From Saprospiraceae bacterium (GTDB lineage Bacteria; Bacteroidota; Bacteroidia; Chitinophagales; Saprospiraceae): DNA of 64,000 bases. The translations under genes and the position numbers were made by a program. Below are positions 1 through 12,300 of the stretch, piece after piece. The DNA lies in the NCBI GenBank assembly GCA_019694255.1, contig JAIBCI010000005.1, positions 1 through 64,000 of the forward strand, written 5' to 3'. The notes beneath the pieces are model-generated. The model was not told where the DNA came from. It saw only the letters and a program-made list of their open reading frames with translations, and made no database searches. How positions within the stretch are numbered: position 1 is the stretch's first letter; each line of letters begins with the position of its first letter.

Positions 1-2784
1 GAGCCGATCGCGATCTGTGACCGTCGGACGGTTGTATCGTTGAATGGCTCAGGCGAGAACTGGGTTCCTGCGGAAGTTTTTGACGATGGCAGTTTTGATG
101 AGTGTCACCTACATCATATGGAAGTAAGACGAATGGACCGCGACTATTGTGGTTATGTTGGAGAGGGCGTCTGGGCGAAGGAAGCACCTTTCTGTTGTGG
201 CGATGTTGGCAAAACGATTATGGTTGCGCTGCGTGTATATGACCAGTCTGGTAATTACGCGGTGTGCATGGTGATGGTAGAGGTGCAGGATAAGGATAAG
301 CCGAGGATCATTGCGCCGCCGGATATAGAAGTGGATTGCAGATTTCCGTATGATATGACGCGACTGGGCAATTCATTTGGTCGCGTGGTAACGGAAGAAA
401 GCGATCGTGATACGATTGTGATCGATCCGCGCTACTGGCACTATATTGATGGCCATCCGTTTGATGGTATCGCCTATGACAATTGCAGTCCAAATGTGAT
501 CGAGACGATCGACACGAGCGGAATGAATCAGTGCGGCATGGGCATATTGGTAAGAAAGTTTGTGGTGTACGATGGTTTTGGCAACCGCGACAGTGCCTAT
601 CAGCGCATCTACATCGCGAATCATCACCCGATGACGGAACTGAGCATCAACTGGCCGGATGATTTTGATACAGTGAATATATGTGATCCACGTCAACTGC
701 GACCTGAGTTACTGGAGCAACCGTATAAGTTTCCAACATTCTATGATGATGAATGCAGTCTTGTAGGCGTGGATTATGAAGATCATATATTTTCTGCGAC
801 GGTACCAGGTGATCCATGTTACAAGATCTTCCGCGAGTGGAAAGTGATCGACTGGTGTTACCGGAATGAAGTGAACGATATTGTGATATTCCGGGACACA
901 CAGATTATCAAAGTGAATAATACAGTAGATCCGGTCTTCACAGAGGCGTGTAGAGATACGACGATCTGTACGTATGATGTGAACTGTAGTCCGATCCCAG
1001 TGACATTACGTGTTGCGGCTACAGATTTCTGTACTGCGGGCAGTGAGTTGTTGTACCGTTATAAGATCGATTTTAACGGGGACGGCACATTTGATGTTAA
1101 CCATGCGGAAGTAGGAAATCCTGTGGCAAGCGGCACCTGGCCACTTGGAAGACACATCATCAAGTGGGAAGTAGAAGACCGTTGCGGCAATACAGCGACG
1201 TGTCATTCGGAACTGAACCTGATCAATTGCAAGCCACCGACGGCATATGCACACCGGGATCTTTCGATCGGACTGACAGGAATGGATACCGACGGAGATG
1301 GTGTTCCGGATACCAAGATGGCTACAGTGTGGGCCTCTGATCTGAATGCAGGCAGCAATCACAGTTGCGGCTATTACATCACGTTCAGTTTCAGCCGGGA
1401 CACGAATGACAAATTCCGCGTGTACACGTGTGACAGCATCGGGCCACGCAATGTGGAATTATGGGTCACAGACATCAATGGAAATACAAGTTTTGTGAAG
1501 ACGGTGATCATCGTGAATGACAACCGGAATCAATTGCCGCTGTGTCCACAGAACATCCGTGCGAAGGTAGCAGGTCTGGTACGTTCGACCAATCAGGAGA
1601 AGATCGAGCAGGTAGAAGTAGAATTGGTGAATTCGGGTCTTGCGAAGACGGTCACGAATTATGAAGGCGAGTACACTTTCGGCGAGATGAATACGGGCGG
1701 AAGTTATACGATCCATCCGGAGCGGAATGATGAGTGGCTCAATGGTGTGAGTACGGCAGACATCGTGAAGATTCAGAAACATATATTGGGCAAGGAATTG
1801 CTGGGCACGGGTTATCTGATGATGGCAGCGGACGTCAACAATTCAAAGACGATCACGTCTGCGGATATCTCGGAATTACGTAAGTTGATTCTGGGCATTA
1901 CAACGCAGGTAAAGAATAATACGAGCTGGCGATTTGTAAATGCGAGCTATACATTTTCAAGTGTTGAGAATGCGTTGCAGGAGAATATACCGGAAGAGTA
2001 TACAATCCAGAATCTGAACAACGACATCCACGGAGACTTTATCGGAGTGAAAGTCGGAGACTTGACGAACAACGCGAAGACACGCGGATTTGGTGGTAAG
2101 ATTGAGACCAGGAGTCGTCAGGTACTGGATCTGAATGTTGAGAATATCAGTCTGCACAAGAATGAAGTATCGGAGATCGTCTTCAGCAGTGGAAACGTTG
2201 GCGATTTCAATGGAATGCAAGGGACACTGAGCATAGATCCGCAGTTTGGAGAAATCATCGAGGTAACGGGCAATAAGGAACAGCATATTGGAGAAGAGAA
2301 CTTCAATGTGCAGCACATGGGTGAAGGAAAGATTGCGATGAGCTGGAACAGTGATCAGGCGAAAGCAGAAGAATGGTTGTTTACGATACGGGTGCGCTCA
2401 AAAGTGGATGCGAAGGCAGTAGAAATAATACAACTGAATTCATCGATCACGCAGGCATTGAGCATAGACAGAAGCGGTGAGGAAGGCAGCATCATGTTGC
2501 GCGGCAAGAATAGTCTGGGCAATGACTTCATGGTATTGCAGAACGAGCCGAATCCGTGGAAGCAGTCCACGACGCTGGGCTTGATCCTTCCATACAAGGG
2601 AGAAGTTAATCTTACGATATATGATTTAACGGGACGAGTAGTATATAAATCGAGCCGCCAACTTGAAAAAGGGTACAATGGCTGGAATATGAATCGCAGC
2701 GAACTACCGGGATCTGGTGTGTACTATTACCAGGTCGATTTTGAGACCAATAGCAAGACAAATAAAATGGTCGTCGTCGATTAA
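1..2784 (+). CDS. C-terminal part of a giant HYR-type T9SS surface protein (5' end outside window)
   Basis: The frame is open from base 1 with no stop, so this is the last 928 codons (927 residues) of a longer gene; the TTG at 40 is not a credible start. The visible part has HYR/Ig-like Cys-rich segments (to about nt 1240), an Asp-rich calcium-type segment near 1285-1310, a carboxypeptidase-regulatory-like beta-sandwich (about 1560-1730), a dockerin-like pair of helices (TADIVKIQKHILG and SADISELRKLILG, about 1755-1900), and a T9SS type-A sorting domain starting at QNEPNPW (about 2538) and ending KMVVVD. It aligns residue for residue, with similar spacing, to the last ~930 residues of the next gene (about 17100-19883), so the two are tandem paralogues. 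Likely a surface adhesin exported by T9SS. Codons are ACG/GCG-rich, unlike the paralogous segment. A strong terminator follows. Confidence 0.85.
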   Translation, partial: EPIAICDRRTVVSLNGSGENWVPAEVFDDGSFDECHLHHMEVRRMDRDYCGYVGEGVWAKEAPFCCGDVGKTIMVALRVYDQSGNYAVCMVMVEVQDKDKPRIIAPPDIEVDCRFPYDMTRLGNSFGRVVTEESDRDTIVIDPRYWHYIDGHPFDGIAYDNCSPNVIETIDTSGMNQCGMGILVRKFVVYDGFGNRDSAYQRIYIANHHPMTELSINWPDDFDTVNICDPRQLRPELLEQPYKFPTFYDDECSLVGVDYEDHIFSATVPGDPCYKIFREWKVIDWCYRNEVNDIVIFRDTQIIKVNNTVDPVFTEACRDTTICTYDVNCSPIPVTLRVAATDFCTAGSELLYRYKIDFNGDGTFDVNHAEVGNPVASGTWPLGRHIIKWEVEDRCGNTATCHSELNLINCKPPTAYAHRDLSIGLTGMDTDGDGVPDTKMATVWASDLNAGSNHSCGYYITFSFSRDTNDKFRVYTCDSIGPRNVELWVTDINGNTSFVKTVIIVNDNRNQLPLCPQNIRAKVAGLVRSTNQEKIEQVEVELVNSGLAKTVTNYEGEYTFGEMNTGGSYTIHPERNDEWLNGVSTADIVKIQKHILGKELLGTGYLMMAADVNNSKTITSADISELRKLILGITTQVKNNTSWRFVNASYTFSSVENALQENIPEEYTIQNLNNDIHGDFIGVKVGDLTNNAKTRGFGGKIETRSRQVLDLNVENISLHKNEVSEIVFSSGNVGDFNGMQGTLSIDPQFGEIIEVTGNKEQHIGEENFNVQHMGEGKIAMSWNSDQAKAEEWLFTIRVRSKVDAKAVEIIQLNSSITQALSIDRSGEEGSIMLRGKNSLGNDFMVLQNEPNPWKQSTTLGLILPYKGEVNLTIYDLTGRVVYKSSRQLEKGYNGWNMNRSELPGSGVYYYQVDFETNSKTNKMVVVD

Positions 2785-2799
2785 TTTAATATTAATAAT

Positions 2800-2843
2800 A
2801 AAAAGAGGAACTGACAGGAATAATCCGGTGAGTTCCTCTTTTT
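2800..2843 (+). terminator. Rho-independent terminator after the first giant gene
   Basis: A perfect 13-bp stem (2800-2812 with 2831-2843) carries A-runs on the left and T-runs on the right, with an 18-nt loop that can pair further (GGA/TCC). It lies 15 bp after the stop at 2784 and could act in both directions. It separates the two giant genes into different transcripts. Confidence 0.85.
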
Positions 2844-3362
2844 ATTAAAAACGTTACATCCAATATTTTTTTGTCAAACACATATAAAAAAATTATATAT
2901 AATTTTTCCATGAATGTAATTGGCACATTTATTGATTGATATAAAGAAGTGTGAACAAAATGCTATGCATTATTAGTAAATAATATATTTAGTAAACGTA
3001 AAATCAGAGTATTAATAAATTCATGAGGGAGGAACAGGAAATTAGAATTTAGTATGTGATGTTTAGTCGAGCGATGAAAATGATAGTCAAGAAAATATTT
3101 CTTAAAATAATAAGACTATTTATTTCAAGGCAATCAAGTACAAGATATTCTATGCCAATCCTGTCGATGAGCCTTTTAAGAAGGGATTATCGTTCGTGAA
3201 AAAGTTGCTCAAAATGTTGAATGCTATCATATTAATTGACCAAAAATTCAAAGCAGACTTAAGTCATTAGTATTTCGAATGAATGAAAAATTATCATCAA
3301 TGAGGAATGAGAATTTGAGAAATGAAAATTGGGCAGATTTAATCTGTATGTTATTTGGTCGT
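2844..3362. other. AT-rich intergenic region before the giant gene
   Basis: Roughly 500 bp without a recognisable gene. It is AT-rich and must hold the promoter and leader of the giant gene, but I see no clean TTTG/TAnnTTTG pair. A stretch of about 53 open codons without a start (about 3105-3270) ends in TAG just before the giant ORF. Its predicted residues are Lys- and Ile-rich and match nothing I recognise. Confidence 0.4.
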
Positions 3363-6300
3363 ATGAAATCACCTAAAGTAACATACCTGAGTAAATTATT
3401 CGAAAACAAAAATTTGCTGGGTTACACTGTAATTTTTCTATTCTATATTTTTCCAAACTTCATCTTTTGTCTTGGAGAAAATAAGTCATACCTAAGTGAG
3501 CTTAAATTTTCGGGTCCCGGCTTGCGATCTGAGGTAATCAATAATGCAACCAGAATGAAGTATTCACAAACTTCTCAAGTTGCGCCACAGATGGCATTGA
3601 ATATAAATGCAGCAACCCCTACAGATATACATTGTGGACCGACGATTGGTTCAATAGATGTCGACTGGAGTGGTGGTACAGCACCGTATACGGTCTCATG
3701 GAATGGTCCTTCAAGTGGCATGGCTCCTGGGGTGACCAGTATCTTTAGCATAACGCCCCTGACTGCAGGGACCTACAACATTACTGTCACCGACGATAAT
3801 GGCGCTACTTCAACAGCCACTGCAACGATTAATTATCTTCCGGTGACCAAAAACGGAAGTCTTGGTGATCCAACGTATTATGCTACGATACAATCAGCGA
3901 TTGATGCTGCCAATGCAGGTGACGTTATTTCGATTTGTGCCGGGACATACACAGAAGTAATCAATATCAACAAGGCACTGACGATCAATGGTCCGAATGT
4001 TGGAATTGCCGGTACGGGTGTACGTGTAGCGGAGGCGATACTTCTGAATTGTTCTATTGACATTAACAATAACGGAACGACGGTACTGGACGGACTTCAC
4101 ATATTGCGCAATGATGCCTTCAGTGGAGACCAGATTCTGCTGGACGGTAACGGGACGAATACGGTACAAAACTGTGTGATGGAGCGCAACGGATCCGTGG
4201 GCGGCGTATTTATACGCGCAATTACGACGACAGCAGGCGGGGGTACAAAAAATATTCTGGACAATAAAATTACGGGAGACGTATCGGGAGGATTGTTCAG
4301 CGGACATAAGTCATGGAACAACGGCATCTATGTGAATGCGGGTACGGCTTTGGTCAACATAAGCGGTAATACGATAATGAATTGCCGGACATCGCTGAAT
4401 GTAGATGACTATAACAACAATTTGAATATCAACGGCAACACGTTGAATAATAACGGGACGCATATTTCGCTGGGTGGGACAGTACCTACGACAGGCAGTT
4501 ATAGTATGGGGAGCAATGATTTTATCAATAATGCCGCCAGCACGATGGTTAATCTGAGCAATGTGGATGTAACATTCAGAATAAACATCAGCACATCGAA
4601 GTTGAATGGTACGATATTTTCAGGATTAAGCAACAGTCAGTTGTTTGATGTAGAAGCGCGGATGGCCCATAAGGAAGTGAGTGCAAGTAAGAAGGGGAAG
4701 GTGATCTATGTCAACGGCAAGCAGTACGTAAATAATTTCACGGTACCGATTACCAAAATAGATAAGATTCAGAATTCGATCAAGTATGGAGATAGTGGAG
4801 ACGAGATCAATCTGGAGGATGGCAGTTACAACGAGGCGCTCAATATTGATAAGTCAAACCTGACGCTAAAGGGCGTAACGAATGACAAGAGTCTGTACAT
4901 CATCGAGGGTACGGGCATCAGTGGTCCTGTGTCTGGTATTTTGCTGGGAAGCGGAGTGACGAACATCACGATCAAGGATTTAACCGTACAGAATTTCAGT
5001 GGTGGTGGCGGTAATTCGCATGGCGGGATATATGCACCATCGAACAACAACGATCTGACGATTGATAATGTCAGTGTACGGAATAATGTAAATGCATCAG
5101 GGATCTATGCGAACGGACCGATCAACAATGTAAGCATTACGAATTCCATGGTGATCAATCACGGACCCGGTGCACGTGGGATTGTACTGTGGAACGGATT
5201 AAAGACGAACATCACCATCAGCGACAATATGGTGAGCAACAACAGCTGTTGCGGTATCGAGTTGCAGGATGGGGATGCATCCGGTGTGAGCATCACAGAC
5301 AATGTAATCGATATCGGTAGTGGCGACAATGCGATTGGCGTTGTGGGACTCAATACTGTAGTTGGAAGCAATGTGGTGAGCAACAATACGATAACGGGGG
5401 GAGGACGATTTGGAATCGAGATCAAGAATCCGGCCGGTGGTGTGAGTGTTAGTGGCAACAGTGTGACACTCGGCACACAGAATGCAGACATGCGGGACCG
5501 TGCGGGCATAGCGATACTACGGCGTGGCGTACTAGGCAGCAATGTCGATGTCCCGAACGGGGTGAGCATCACCGGTAACGTGGTGGATGGGTATCAACAG
5601 ACCTCAGTGAGCGAAGGATTCGGGATTGTGGTTGAGGGAATCAATCACACGGTGACAGGCAATACAGTGAAGAATTGCGAGGTAGGAATTTTGCAACAAC
5701 AAAATCCGTCAAATTATCCCGGAGATGCAGATCAGAGCAATCTGGCGGATCAGTATTTCGGGCGAGGAAATTCACCGATGACGTGTGGCAACACAATCAG
5801 CGGGAATACATTTGTTGGCAATGGTACAGATCAGCGCAACATTGGCGTTGGTGCCGGATTGGTTACGAATGTAAACACGGGAGAATTTTTCTGTTCAATA
5901 CAATCCGCGATAAATGATGCACAAACGCTAGACGGTCATACGCTCAACGTATCGGCCGGGACATACACAGAAGTAATCAATATCAACAAGGCACTGACGA
6001 TCAATGGTCCGAATGTTGGAATTGCCGGTACGGGTGTACGTGTAGCGGAGGCGATACTTCTGAATTGTTCTATTGACATTAACAATAACGGAACGACGGT
6101 ACTGGACGGACTTCACATATTGCGCAATGATGCCTTCAGTGGAGACCAGATTCTGCTGGACGGTAACGGGACGAATACGGTACAAAACTGTGTGATGGAG
6201 CGCAACGGATCCGTGGGCGGCGTATTTATACGCGCAATTACGACGACAGCAGGCGGGGGTACAAAAAATATTCTGGACAATAAAATTACGGGAGACGTAT

Positions 6301-9300
6301 CGGGAGGATTGTTCAGCGGACATAAGTCATGGAACAACGGCATCTATGTGAATGCGGGTACGGCTTTGGTCAACATAAGCGGTAATACGATAATGAATTG
6401 CCGGACATCGCTGAATGTAGATGACTATAACAACAATTTGAATATCAACGGCAACACGTTGAATAATAACGGGACGCATATTTCGCTGGGTGGGACAGTA
6501 CCTACGACAGGCAGTTATAGTATGGGGAGCAATGATTTTATCAATAATGCCGCCAGCACGATGGTTAATCTGAGCAATGTGGATGTAACATTCAGAATAA
6601 ACATCAGCACATCGAAGTTGAATGGTACGATATTTTCAGGATTAAGCAACAGTCAGTTGTTTGATGTAGAAGCGCGGATGGCCCATAAGGAAGTGAGTGC
6701 AAGTAAGAAGGGGAAGGTGATCTATGTCAACGGCAAGCAGTACGTAAATAATTTCACGGTACCGATTACCAAAATAGATAAGATTCAGAATTCGATCAAG
6801 TATGGAGATAGTGGAGACGAGATCAATCTGGAGGATGGCAGTTACAACGAGGCGCTCAATATTGATAAGTCAAACCTGACGCTAAAGGGCGTAACGAATG
6901 ACAAGAGTCTGTACATCATCGAGGGTACGGGCATCAGTGGTCCTGTGTCTGGTATTTTGCTGGGAAGCGGAGTGACGAACATCACGATCAAGGATTTAAC
7001 CGTACAGAATTTCAGTGGTGGTGGCGGTAATTCGCATGGCGGGATATATGCACCATCGAACAACAACGATCTGACGATTGATAATGTCAGTGTACGGAAT
7101 AATGTAAATGCATCAGGGATCTATGCGAACGGACCGATCAACAATGTAAGCATTACGAATTCCATGGTGATCAATCACGGACCCGGTGCACGTGGGATTG
7201 TACTGTGGAACGGATTAAAGACGAACATCACCATCAGCGACAATATGGTGAGCAACAACAGCTGTTGCGGTATCGAGTTGCAGGATGGGGATGCATCCGG
7301 TGTGAGCATCACAGACAATGTAATCGATATCGGTAGTGGCGACAATGCGATTGGCGTTGTGGGACTCAATACTGTAGTTGGAAGCAATGTGGTGAGCAAC
7401 AATACGATAACGGGGGGAGGACGATTTGGAATCGAGATCAAGAATCCGGCCGGTGGTGTGAGTGTTAGTGGCAACAGTGTGACACTCGGCACACAGAATG
7501 CAGACATGCGGGACCGTGCGGGCATAGCGATACTACGGCGTGGCGTACTAGGCAGCAATGTCGATGTCCCGAACGGGGTGAGCATCACCGGTAACGTGGT
7601 GGATGGGTATCAACAGACCTCAGTGAGCGAAGGATTCGGGATTGTGGTTGAGGGAATCAATCACACGGTGACAGGCAATACAGTGAAGAATTGCGAGGTA
7701 GGAATTTTGCAACAACAAAATCCGTCAAATTATCCCGGAGATGCAGATCAGAGCAATCTGGCGGATCAGTATTTCGGGCGAGGAAATTCACCGATGACGT
7801 GTGGCAACACAATCAGCGGAAATACATTTGTTGGCAATGGTACAGATCAGCGCAATATTGGCGTCGGTGCCGGATTGGTAACGAATGTAAACACTGGAGA
7901 GTTTTTCTGTTCGATACAATCTGCGATTGACGATCCTGATACAAAGGACGGTCATGCGATATCGGTATCACCTGGATTGTATGTTGAAGATATTATTGTC
8001 AACAAATCGCTCACACTGAACGGGCCGAATGCGCTGAATGACGGTTGCAGCGGCGGTCGTGTTGCGGAAGCTGTGGTGGTTCCTGCCACGAATGCAGTGA
8101 GTTACGGTGAAATATTCCATGTTACGGCTTCTAATGTATCCATCAAAGGATTCACTATTGATGGAGACAATACATTGCTGACCAGTGGGGTGACGAATAC
8201 AACAGGAGCGGACATGAATGCTGCGGAAGGTGTGACGGTGTATGTTGACAATGTGAATAATCTGACGGTGACGAATAACATATTTCAGAACCTGTCTTAT
8301 TTTGGGGTAACACTATTCGGGGCATCATACAGTTCACCGGCGACAAGCGGGCATGAGGTGTCACATAACAAGTTTCAGAATTTCGGGACTTATACAGATC
8401 CTAATCCACCGTCCAGCAATATCAACGGATGGGGTGGCGGTGTGCTGTTGTACAATAATCAGTATACGTCTGTGAAAGACAACTGCATGATCAATCTGAG
8501 GATTGGTGTTCAGACCGGAAACTTTTCACAAGGGAATCCCGGAGGGTCGGCCTATCAGCTCATAGACAATAATACAATGAGTGTAAGGAGGCGTGGAATC
8601 TTCCATAACTTATTTTACGGAAGTGCATCGGGATATACGTTATCGAACAATAAAATAAGTGGTGTAGCAGAGGTCAATGAGTCAGTGTGGGATGGAATTT
8701 TGCTGGCATCGCAGTCTGTGGCATCGACATCAGACAATAACGAGATTGACGGAAGCGCCATTACCGGCAAGCCGACAGAAGGATATGAGGTATGGAACGT
8801 GAAGAGCGCGACACCGGCGTTGATCAAAAATGGAATATCGAAGGGAGTTGGTACCTGTGTATTTGTAAACAACTATGAGGGGTATTCATCTGATGCCGGA
8901 GACGGTGCGCATGCTGTGGTTAACGGTTTGAAGACTACACCGAATAGCGGCGGGACGGGGATACGCGTGCTGGACAGTCCTAGCAGCACCTTGCATGCAG
9001 CGGTCACGGCAAAAGTTGACCAGGATTGTGAGATAACACAAATCGACGGAAGCGGAACGGGTGTCAAGATAGAAGGAACCAATGCATCTGCCGTGGTTCA
9101 AAATAATGATGCATCGATACATGGATTTAACATTGGAGTTGATGTGAATGGTGGCACAGCCACGATTACAAATAATCATATATATGATAACGTCACTGGA
9201 GTACGCTTTGTCAACGGAGGTAATGGGAATGTCAATACAAATAAATTTTATAATGCTTTACCAAATGGAAAGGATATAGAAATATTGGGCGATGCCGGGT

Positions 9301-12300
9301 CGGTACTGGCTTCACCCAACAACTGGTTTGCGGGCAGCAGTTATGGTGTGGAGAATCTGAGTGTACCGGTTGTGGATGCAACACTTAACTATTGGAACAC
9401 GGCGAATGGACCGGGACCTGTCGGACCCGGCAGTGGTGCTAAAGTAAGTACCAAGGTAGATTATTGCCCATGGCTTAACGATGTACCTGTAGCTTTTGGA
9501 GGAAGTCCTACTCCAACTTATCCTACCATCAATATTATCGTGACTGAAGCTAGTGGTGTATTTAATAATGATGGCACCATTTGCGCAGGCGATCCGGTAA
9601 AATTAGATGCTACCACTGCGGGTGCAACTTCATATCTGTGGAGTCCTGGTGGAGAAACTACGGCAAGTATCATGGTATCACCATTATCGACAACAACGTA
9701 TACCGTCTCAGTTACATTTACAGATTGTATTGCTACGGATGAACAAATCATTACTGTAGGTGATAATACCCCACCAGTGATTTCAACTTGTCCGCCACAA
9801 AGTAACTTATTTGGTTGTGGAACATCAGTTATCGTACCGGCCTATTCAACATCATTGATTGTATCTAATCTAACAACATTTACAAATGCTGGCGGAATAG
9901 CGAGTGACCAATGCGGAATTACTTACTATGCTTATCAGGATGCAACTGTTACTGGAAACTGTCCAAAAACGGTCGTACGAACCTGGACGGTCAAGGATGC
10001 CAATAATAATGAAGCATCCTGCGATCAAACAATTACCATAACCGATAATATACCGCCGACCGGCACAGCTCCATTGGCGATCACGGGCGTGAACAGTTGT
10101 CTTCCAACGCAGAGCGAAGCAAATGCATCATTTGATGCGACGCTGGCGGCTTCTGGTTATACAGATGGATGTGGTGGCAGTGTTACTGCTGAACTGGTGA
10201 GTGCAGCAGTCAGTGGTAATAAATGTTCGTGGAGCATCTTGTATACATTTAAAGTAAAGGATGAGTGCGACAATGAATTAATCGGACAAAGCTATACACG
10301 GAGTGGCAGCGATCAGACTGCACCGACTGGAAGTGCTCCATTGGCGATCACGGGCGTGAACAGTTGTCTTCCAACGCAGAGCGAAGCGAATGCATCATTT
10401 GATGCGACGCTTGCGGCTTCTGGTTATACTGATGGATGTGGTGGCAGTGTTACTGCTGAACTGGTGAGTGCAGCAGTCAGTGGTAATAAATGTTCGTGGA
10501 GCATCTTGTATACATTTAAAGTAAAGGATGAGTGCGGCAATGAATTAATCGGGCAAAGCTATACGCGAAGTGGCAGCGATCAGACTGCACCGACTGGAAG
10601 TGCTCCATTGGCGATCACGGGCGTGAACAGTTGTCTTCCAACGCAGAGCGAAGCGGATGCATCGTTTGATGCAGCGCTTGCGGCTTCAGGATATTCAGAC
10701 GGATGTGGTGGTGCGGTGACGGCTGAGCTGGTGAGTGCAGTGGTCAGTGGCAATAAATGTTCGTGGAGCATATTGTATACATTTAAAGTAAAGGATGAAT
10801 GTGGCAATGCACTGAATGGGCAGAGCTATACACGGAGTGGCAGCGATCAGAGTGCGCCGACAGGTTCAGCACCTGCAGCAATCACCGGCGTGAACGCATG
10901 TCTTCCGACGCAGAGCGAAGCGGATGCATCGTTTGATGCAGCGCTTGCGGCTTCAGGATATTCAGACGGATGTGGTGGTGCGGTGACGGCTGAGCTGGTA
11001 ATCGCAGTGGTCAGTGGCAATAAATGTTCGTGGAGCATATTGTATACATTTAAAGTAAAGGATGAGTGTGGCAATGCACTGAATGGACAAAGTTATACAC
11101 GGAGTGGCAGCGATCAGAGTGCGCCGACAGGGTCAGCACCTACAGCAATCACCGGCGTGAACGCATGTCTTCCGACGCAGAGCGAAGCGAATGCATCGTT
11201 TGATGCGGCGCTAGCGGCTTCAGGATATTCAGACGGATGTGGTGGCACAGTGACGGCTGAGCTGGTGAGTGCAGTGGTCAGTGGCAGTAAATGTTCGTGG
11301 AGCATATTGTATACATTTAAAGTAAAGGATGAATGCGGCAATGAATTAATCGGACAAAGCTATACACGGAGTGGCAGCGATCAGACTGCACCGACTGGAA
11401 GTGCTCCATTGGCGATCACGGGCGTGAATAGTTGTCTTCCAACGCAGAGCGAAGCGAATGCATCATTTGATGCGACGCTTGCGGCTTCTGGTTATACTGA
11501 TGGATGTGGTGGCAGTGTTACTGCTGAACTGGTGAGTGCAGCAGTCAGTGGTAATAAATGTTCGTGGAGCATCTTGTATACATTTAAAGTAAAGGATGAG
11601 TGCGGCAATGAATTAATCGGGCAAAGCTATACGCGAAGTGGCAGCGATCAGACTGCACCGACTGGAAGTGCTCCATTGGCGATCACGGGCGTGAACAGTT
11701 GTCTTCCAACGCAGAGCGAAGCGAATGCATCGTTTGATGCGGCGCTAGCGGCTTCAGGATATTCAGACGGATGTGGTGGTGCGGTGACGGCTGAGCTGGT
11801 GAGTGCAGTGGTCAGTGGCAATAAATGTTCGTGGAGCATATTGTATACATTTAAAGTCAAGGATGAATGTGGCAATACACTGAATGGACAGAGCTATACA
11901 CGGAGTGGCAGCGATCAGAGTGCGCCGACAGGGTCAGCACCTGCAGCAATCACCGGCGTGAACGCATGTCTTCCGACGCAGAGCGAAGCGAATGCATCGT
12001 TTGATGCGGCACTAGCGGCTTCAGGATATTCAGACGGATGTGGTGGCACAGTGACGGCTGAGCTGGTGAGTGCAGTGGTCAGTGGCAGTAAATGTTCGTG
12101 GAGCATATCGTACACATTTAAAGTAAAGGATGAATGTGGCAATGCACTGAATGGACAGAGCTATACACGGAGTGGCAGCGATCAGAGTGCGCCGACAGGT
12201 TCAGCACCTGCAGCAATCACCGGCGTGAACGCATGTCTTCCGACGCAGAGCGAAGCGGATGCATCGTTTGATGCGGCGCTAGCGGCTTCAGGATATTCAG

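Noticed and set aside
3105..3270. Open stretch before the giant gene as a transposase remnant
   Set aside because: No start codon, about 53 codons only, and no recognisable DDE or other motif.
3894..9751. Long minus-strand and overlapping frames inside the giant gene
   Set aside because: They repeat with the same 2,016-bp period as the coding repeat and have no plausible domains; they are shadows of the plus-strand ORF.
10580..12142. Five ~75-residue minus-strand frames in the 267-bp repeats
   Set aside because: They recur at exact multiples of 267 bp because the coding repeat does; no start signals or domains are visible.
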